Source of the DNA: Deltaproteobacteria bacterium
GTDB taxonomy: Bacteria; Desulfobacterota; Binatia; HRBIN30; CADEER01
NCBI GenBank assembly: GCA_029262455.1
Contig: JAJCZJ010000020.1
Coordinates: 186,001 to 250,000 of the forward strand
Direction: 5' to 3'
DNA: 64,000 nucleotides
In this document: positions 60,863-64,000 of the stretch, in pieces
How the letters are laid out: the number at the start of each line of letters is the position of its first letter
Numbering within the stretch: position 1 is the stretch's first letter
Program-made: the position numbers and the translations under genes
The notes under the pieces: model-generated
Told to the model about the DNA's origin: nothing
Seen by the model: the letters and a program-made list of their open reading frames with translations, nothing else
Database searches by the model: none

Positions 60863-60914
60863 GCGACTGCGTGTATCGCACCGCCAATCCGGGCGGTGCG
60901 ATACACGCAGTCGC
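60863..60914 (+). terminator. Perfect 23-bp hairpin after the lipoxygenase gene
   Basis: The arms 60863-60885 and 60892-60914 are exact reverse complements over 23 bp with a 6-nt loop (AATCCG), 11 nt after the lipoxygenase stop. No T-run follows, which is odd for an intrinsic terminator; the strength points to a transcription end or to an mRNA 3' protector. Confidence 0.65.
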
Positions 60915-60986
60915 GTCGCCAGACCCTGGGCGTCGGATGCGCCCCTCCGATTGCTTCTCGTGGCGGATCCAGCAAGCTAGCGGGCA

Positions 60987-62393
60987 ATGACCGCCCACAG
61001 CCGTGACTCTGCCCCAGCCGATCGGCCGCCCGCTGTTCTCGTCGGAGTGCAACTACAGGGCGTGTCTGACGAGTCTGTCGATCGCTCGCTGAACGAGCTC
61101 GAGAGGCTCGCCGAGACCCTCGGCTTGCGGGTCATCGGACGCGTGACCCAGAAGCGGCGCGGCGCGGGCGCCAGCACCGTCCTCGGCCGAGGCAAGCTCA
61201 TGGAGCTTGCGCAATACACCGGTGGACCCGGCTTCGTACCTCGCTACGCGCCCCCTGGTTCGCGGGCTGAGGTCGACGTCAAATCTGTCGAGGACCGAGA
61301 TACGGCCGACGCAGAAGAAGATAGGGACGACGCTGAGAACGCCGCGGAACGACCGAAGCAGGCGGTGACGGTTCTCGTCGACCAGGACCTGCGTCCGACG
61401 CAGATGCGCAATCTCGAACAAGCGACTGGCGTCGAAGTCCTCGACCGTTCAATGGTCATCCTGTCGATTTTTCAGCGCCACGCACGCACCCGCGAGGCAA
61501 AGATTCAGGTCGAAATCGCACGCCTCTTATACATGGCGCCGCGGCTGCGGCAGGCCGGGGCAGACACCGAGCGGCAGCGCGGCGGTGTCGGCGGTAAGGG
61601 CGCCGGCGAGTCGGCGCTCGAATTGGGTCGTCGGGAAACTCGTGATCGGATAGCCGAGTTGCGGCGCAACCTCGTCGTCGTCCAGCGCGAGGCCGCAACC
61701 CAGCGCAGTCGCCGCACCACGAGCGACACCAACAGCGTTGCGCTCATCGGATACACCAACGCCGGCAAGTCTCGGCTCATGCGCGCGCTGACAGACGACC
61801 CGATCTACATTGCCGATCAGCTGTTCGCGACCCTCGACACGACGGTGCGCGTCCTCATGCCAGAGACCCGCCCACGCATTCTAATCTCCGACACGGTCGG
61901 ATTCATCAAAGACTTGCCCCATGACCTCGTTGCCTCATTCCGGTCGACTCTCGAAGAGGCCAAGGACGCCGATCTACACCTCCACGTGCTGGACGCCTCT
62001 GATCCTGATGTCCGCAACCAGTACGGCGTGACGCGCCAGGTACTCGCAGATATCGGAGCCTCCGATCACCCTCGCTTATTGATTCTCAACAAGAGCGACC
62101 TCCTCACCAACGATCAGCGCGAGGCACTTGCTAGCGACTTCCCAGAAGCAATCATCATGTCGGCGCGGGCAGCGGATGACGTCACCGCGTTGCACAAACA
62201 CATCCAAGAGTTCTTCGAGCGATCGATGGAAGAAGCGGACTTCTTCGTACCCTACGATCGGCAAGCACGTGTCGGCCGACTGCACGAGAGCTGTCGCGTC
62301 GTCGAAGAACGCTACGACGAAGACGGCGCGCACGTCCGCGTACGCGCGCCCGAGTCGGTGCTGGGCAGACTGCGCCGAGAGTTCCAGAGCTAA
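60987..62393 (+). CDS. hflX: GTPase HflX
   Basis: This is a ribosome-binding GTPase that splits stalled or hibernating 70S ribosomes, especially in heat and antibiotic stress. It is 468 aa. The N-terminal HflX domain carries GASTVLGRGKLMEL, VLVDQDLRPTQMRNLEQATG, LDRSMVILSIFQRHARTREA and the RGGVGGKGAGESALE loop. The G domain: G1 GYTNAGKS (~253-260), G3 DTVGFIKDLPHDLVASFRST, G4 NKSD. A 30-residue acidic insertion (AEEDRDDAENAAERP) in the N-domain is unusual. The ATG at 60987 is preferred. Confidence 0.95.
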   Translation: MTAHSRDSAPADRPPAVLVGVQLQGVSDESVDRSLNELERLAETLGLRVIGRVTQKRRGAGASTVLGRGKLMELAQYTGGPGFVPRYAPPGSRAEVDVKSVEDRDTADAEEDRDDAENAAERPKQAVTVLVDQDLRPTQMRNLEQATGVEVLDRSMVILSIFQRHARTREAKIQVEIARLLYMAPRLRQAGADTERQRGGVGGKGAGESALELGRRETRDRIAELRRNLVVVQREAATQRSRRTTSDTNSVALIGYTNAGKSRLMRALTDDPIYIADQLFATLDTTVRVLMPETRPRILISDTVGFIKDLPHDLVASFRSTLEEAKDADLHLHVLDASDPDVRNQYGVTRQVLADIGASDHPRLLILNKSDLLTNDQREALASDFPEAIIMSARAADDVTALHKHIQEFFERSMEEADFFVPYDRQARVGRLHESCRVVEERYDEDGAHVRVRAPESVLGRLRREFQS

Positions 62394-62452
62394 AACTAGG
62401 AAGATCTAAAACCGATTCCTCAACACATCGCCCAGCTCGCCGACCGTTGTTA

Positions 62453-63985
62453 TCAGGCCGGAACGCCCAAGAAGTCGCGCCAACGCTGTAACGACAGGAA
62501 CTCACGCCAAGTCTGTGGCCCATCGCCTTGTTGAAACGCCCAGCGCCGCGGGCCGAGGTTTTCGTCCATCTCTACCTTGGCCATCTGAATCGGATTGGAG
62601 GCGAGCTGGCAGCGTACTTCCTGTGGATCAATCTCGTACAGCCGCGCCGCGTTGAGCCCCAGAATCTTCGCCTTGATCTCCGGCGTAAGCTCCGGATACC
62701 CGTAGGTCTCCTGGAATTCCTCCGAAATTTCGAACGCTCGGAAGGCTTCGATCTGCGGCTGCGGCGATCCGAACCACGTGCACTCCGACCCCCAGAGGAC
62801 ATTGTCCTCACCCAAGTTCTTCACGAGCTTGCCGATCAAATGCTGCGCCTGCACTGCATCGAAGCTTGCCAGGACCCACGCCGACCCGAGCTCGGCGAAG
62901 ACATTCTTGCCCTTGAGGTCATGGTCGAGAACCGTGCGCACCAAGCTGTCGGTACCGTCTCCCGCCGGATCGTAGGGCCCAATGCGAACACCGGGGCGAA
63001 CACCCGAGTGGTAGATGATGAAACTCGCATCCGGATGCTTGATCGCAGCCCGCCCGGCGTCAATCGGATCGTTGTGGGCGAGATCAAAGCCGGGGAACTG
63101 CGGACCCTTGTGCGCACAGATGAGCGGCCTACCGAGCTCCTTGCACTTGTTGATAAAGGGGTCGGCGACGATCGGATCGTCCAACCACCACGGCTCCCGC
63201 GAACCGGGCGCCCACGGGGGATAGCACTTCCAACCGTGGTTGCCGTACTCCTCGTGAACGCGATCCATCATCGCCGATTGCAAGTCCCAGCGGTCGTTGG
63301 GCGCGACCTGGCAGTGCTGAATGACTCGCTGGCTCATCGCCGAGTTGTTGAAGAAATCACGCCAGTAGGCCATGCCCTCGTTGCTGTTCAGGTTCGTACA
63401 GAGCGTCGCATCGTCGCAAATCGGCGACGGAAAACCCGACAAGACGGCCACCGAGGTATCACTGCCCATGAGTACTTGATCGACGTAGGCCATTGGCCCG
63501 ATGCAATCCGCACGCGGCTCCAGATCACAGGGGTAGAACGTGATCCCATTGGCAAATTGCTCGCCGAAATACGTGCCTCCCGGATGACGCTCCGACCATC
63601 GCTCTTCGTCTTCAATGTGGTGGGTTTGTAGATCGAGAATGAACTCGTCACCGGACAGGATTTCATTGGTCTCGGTGCAGTCCATCTCGCCCGGGTTGGG
63701 GACATTGAAGCCGCCATCGTCGTCGCCACACCCCGAGGCGAGGTTGATCGCCCATAGCGAGGCGGCCATCCCCATTGAGCTGGCGAGGAATTGCCGTCGA
63801 TCCATGCCACGCCGAGCCGCCTGCTCATCGGCTACTCTCAGGATCAAGTCGCGAATCTTACGGTCTCTCGGTGTCTGCTCGAGAAAGAACTCGCCGTTCG
63901 ACTTGTTTCCGAGAAGGATAGGCGGCTCGAGTGGAGCCTCCACATCGGTCTTCTTCTTCATGTCGAGCCACGGATATCGCTTCAT
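62453..63985 (-). CDS. Tat-exported amidohydrolase (amidohydrolase_2, TIM-barrel metal hydrolase)
   Basis: This is a 510-aa protein. A Tat motif appears only at ~62 (MDRRQFLASSMGMAASLWAI, then LASGCGDDD, a possible lipobox) after a charged extension that includes PPILLGNKSNGEF. The ATG at 63985 has GGGGAGG upstream, so the long N-terminus is likely real. The TIM barrel begins at FILDLQTHHIEDEE (metal His pair, HxH in amidohydrolase_2), followed by ICAHKG, FIIYHSG and NVLWGSECTWFGSPQPQIEA (conserved G-S-D/E-C-x-W), and ends in NAARLYEIDP. Substrates in this family include aromatic acids and decarboxylation products; it cannot be narrowed here. It is convergent with hflX. Confidence 0.9.
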   Translation of the reverse strand: MKRYPWLDMKKKTDVEAPLEPPILLGNKSNGEFFLEQTPRDRKIRDLILRVADEQAARRGMDRRQFLASSMGMAASLWAINLASGCGDDDGGFNVPNPGEMDCTETNEILSGDEFILDLQTHHIEDEERWSERHPGGTYFGEQFANGITFYPCDLEPRADCIGPMAYVDQVLMGSDTSVAVLSGFPSPICDDATLCTNLNSNEGMAYWRDFFNNSAMSQRVIQHCQVAPNDRWDLQSAMMDRVHEEYGNHGWKCYPPWAPGSREPWWLDDPIVADPFINKCKELGRPLICAHKGPQFPGFDLAHNDPIDAGRAAIKHPDASFIIYHSGVRPGVRIGPYDPAGDGTDSLVRTVLDHDLKGKNVFAELGSAWVLASFDAVQAQHLIGKLVKNLGEDNVLWGSECTWFGSPQPQIEAFRAFEISEEFQETYGYPELTPEIKAKILGLNAARLYEIDPQEVRCQLASNPIQMAKVEMDENLGPRRWAFQQGDGPQTWREFLSLQRWRDFLGVPA

Positions 63986-64000
63986 GAGAGCCTCCCCTTC

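Noticed and set aside
1-64000. tRNA, rRNA, riboswitches, prophage or IS elements.
   Set aside because: I found no cloverleaf with CCA-type acceptor or TPsiC loop, no rRNA motif, no transposase or integrase. Their absence from this window says nothing about the genome.

Overview
The window reads as one contiguous stretch of a high-GC, Gram-negative (diderm) chromosome. Envelope genes (a TamA-like Omp85 barrel next to TamB, Lgt, Tat- and Sec-exported lipoproteins), TPR-containing alkaline-phosphatase-fold proteins, an MMPL/RND pump fused to a cyclic-nucleotide-binding domain, paired acyl-CoA dehydrogenases, a delta-type RdgC and an RTX adhesin-like protein with a Cys-rich stalk together suggest an uncultured lineage near the former Deltaproteobacteria (Myxococcota, Desulfobacterota or Binatota). 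This placement is inferred from gene content; no rRNA or tRNA was seen. Almost the whole window is coding, with short gaps, many 4-nt ATGA overlaps, and no IS element, integrase, prophage or CRISPR array.

Layout. 1-7.2 kb: SelO (5' end cut by the window), an atypical SDR, a PadR regulator coupled to a Tat-exported carotenoid oxygenase, and a secreted pectinacetylesterase-like hydrolase. 7.3-10.6 kb: a 1085-residue RTX repeat protein with its own clear promoter. 10.6-25.1 kb: a loose envelope and glycan region on the minus strand (two overlapping GT4 glycosyltransferases, a GT2, Lgt, a GT-C membrane glycosyltransferase, a sulfatase-fold/TPR protein), interspersed with PpnP, a cyclophilin, an MBL hydrolase, an SGNH hydrolase, an SDR and a DUF429 protein. 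25.4-31.6 kb: a secreted Cys-rich protein, the MMPL-CNBD pump and two acyl-CoA dehydrogenases. 32.9-38.3 kb: tamA-tamB. 38.3-47.4 kb: a small beta-repeat membrane protein, a dispersed palindromic repeat, a sterol-desaturase-family hydroxylase, a nucleoside hydrolase, an overlapping SGNH/phosphatase-fold pair and a HI0933-type flavoprotein. 47.8-55.8 kb: a K+ channel, a QEGLA-motif metalloprotein, an MFS transporter, a HugZ-like flavin/heme protein, an F420-type (DDN-like) reductase, a thiolase and a YkgJ Cys-cluster protein. 55.9-64 kb: a two-gene RdgC, a third phosphatase-fold protein, a bacterial lipoxygenase followed by a perfect 23-bp hairpin, HflX, and a Tat-exported amidohydrolase.

The most novel signal is a four-cysteine helical module, C-x21-C-x7/9-C-x21/23-C. 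It occurs twice in the secreted esterase (5469-5627 and 5796-5966) and once in an otherwise unrelated secreted protein 20 kb away (26130-26300). The spacing is identical in two of the three copies, and each copy is followed by a fifth Cys. I read it as a doubly disulfide-stapled helical hairpin for the exported compartment. Other points of note: all three sulfatase-fold proteins carry Thr at the nucleophile position; an RND pump carries an apparently ligand-competent cNMP domain; RdgC is split into two overlapping genes; and a fragment of a 'choice-of-anchor' secreted protein survives beside a DUF429 gene. The window gives no evidence that these form one dedicated system; they look like parts of a busy envelope and lipid-oxidation genome region.
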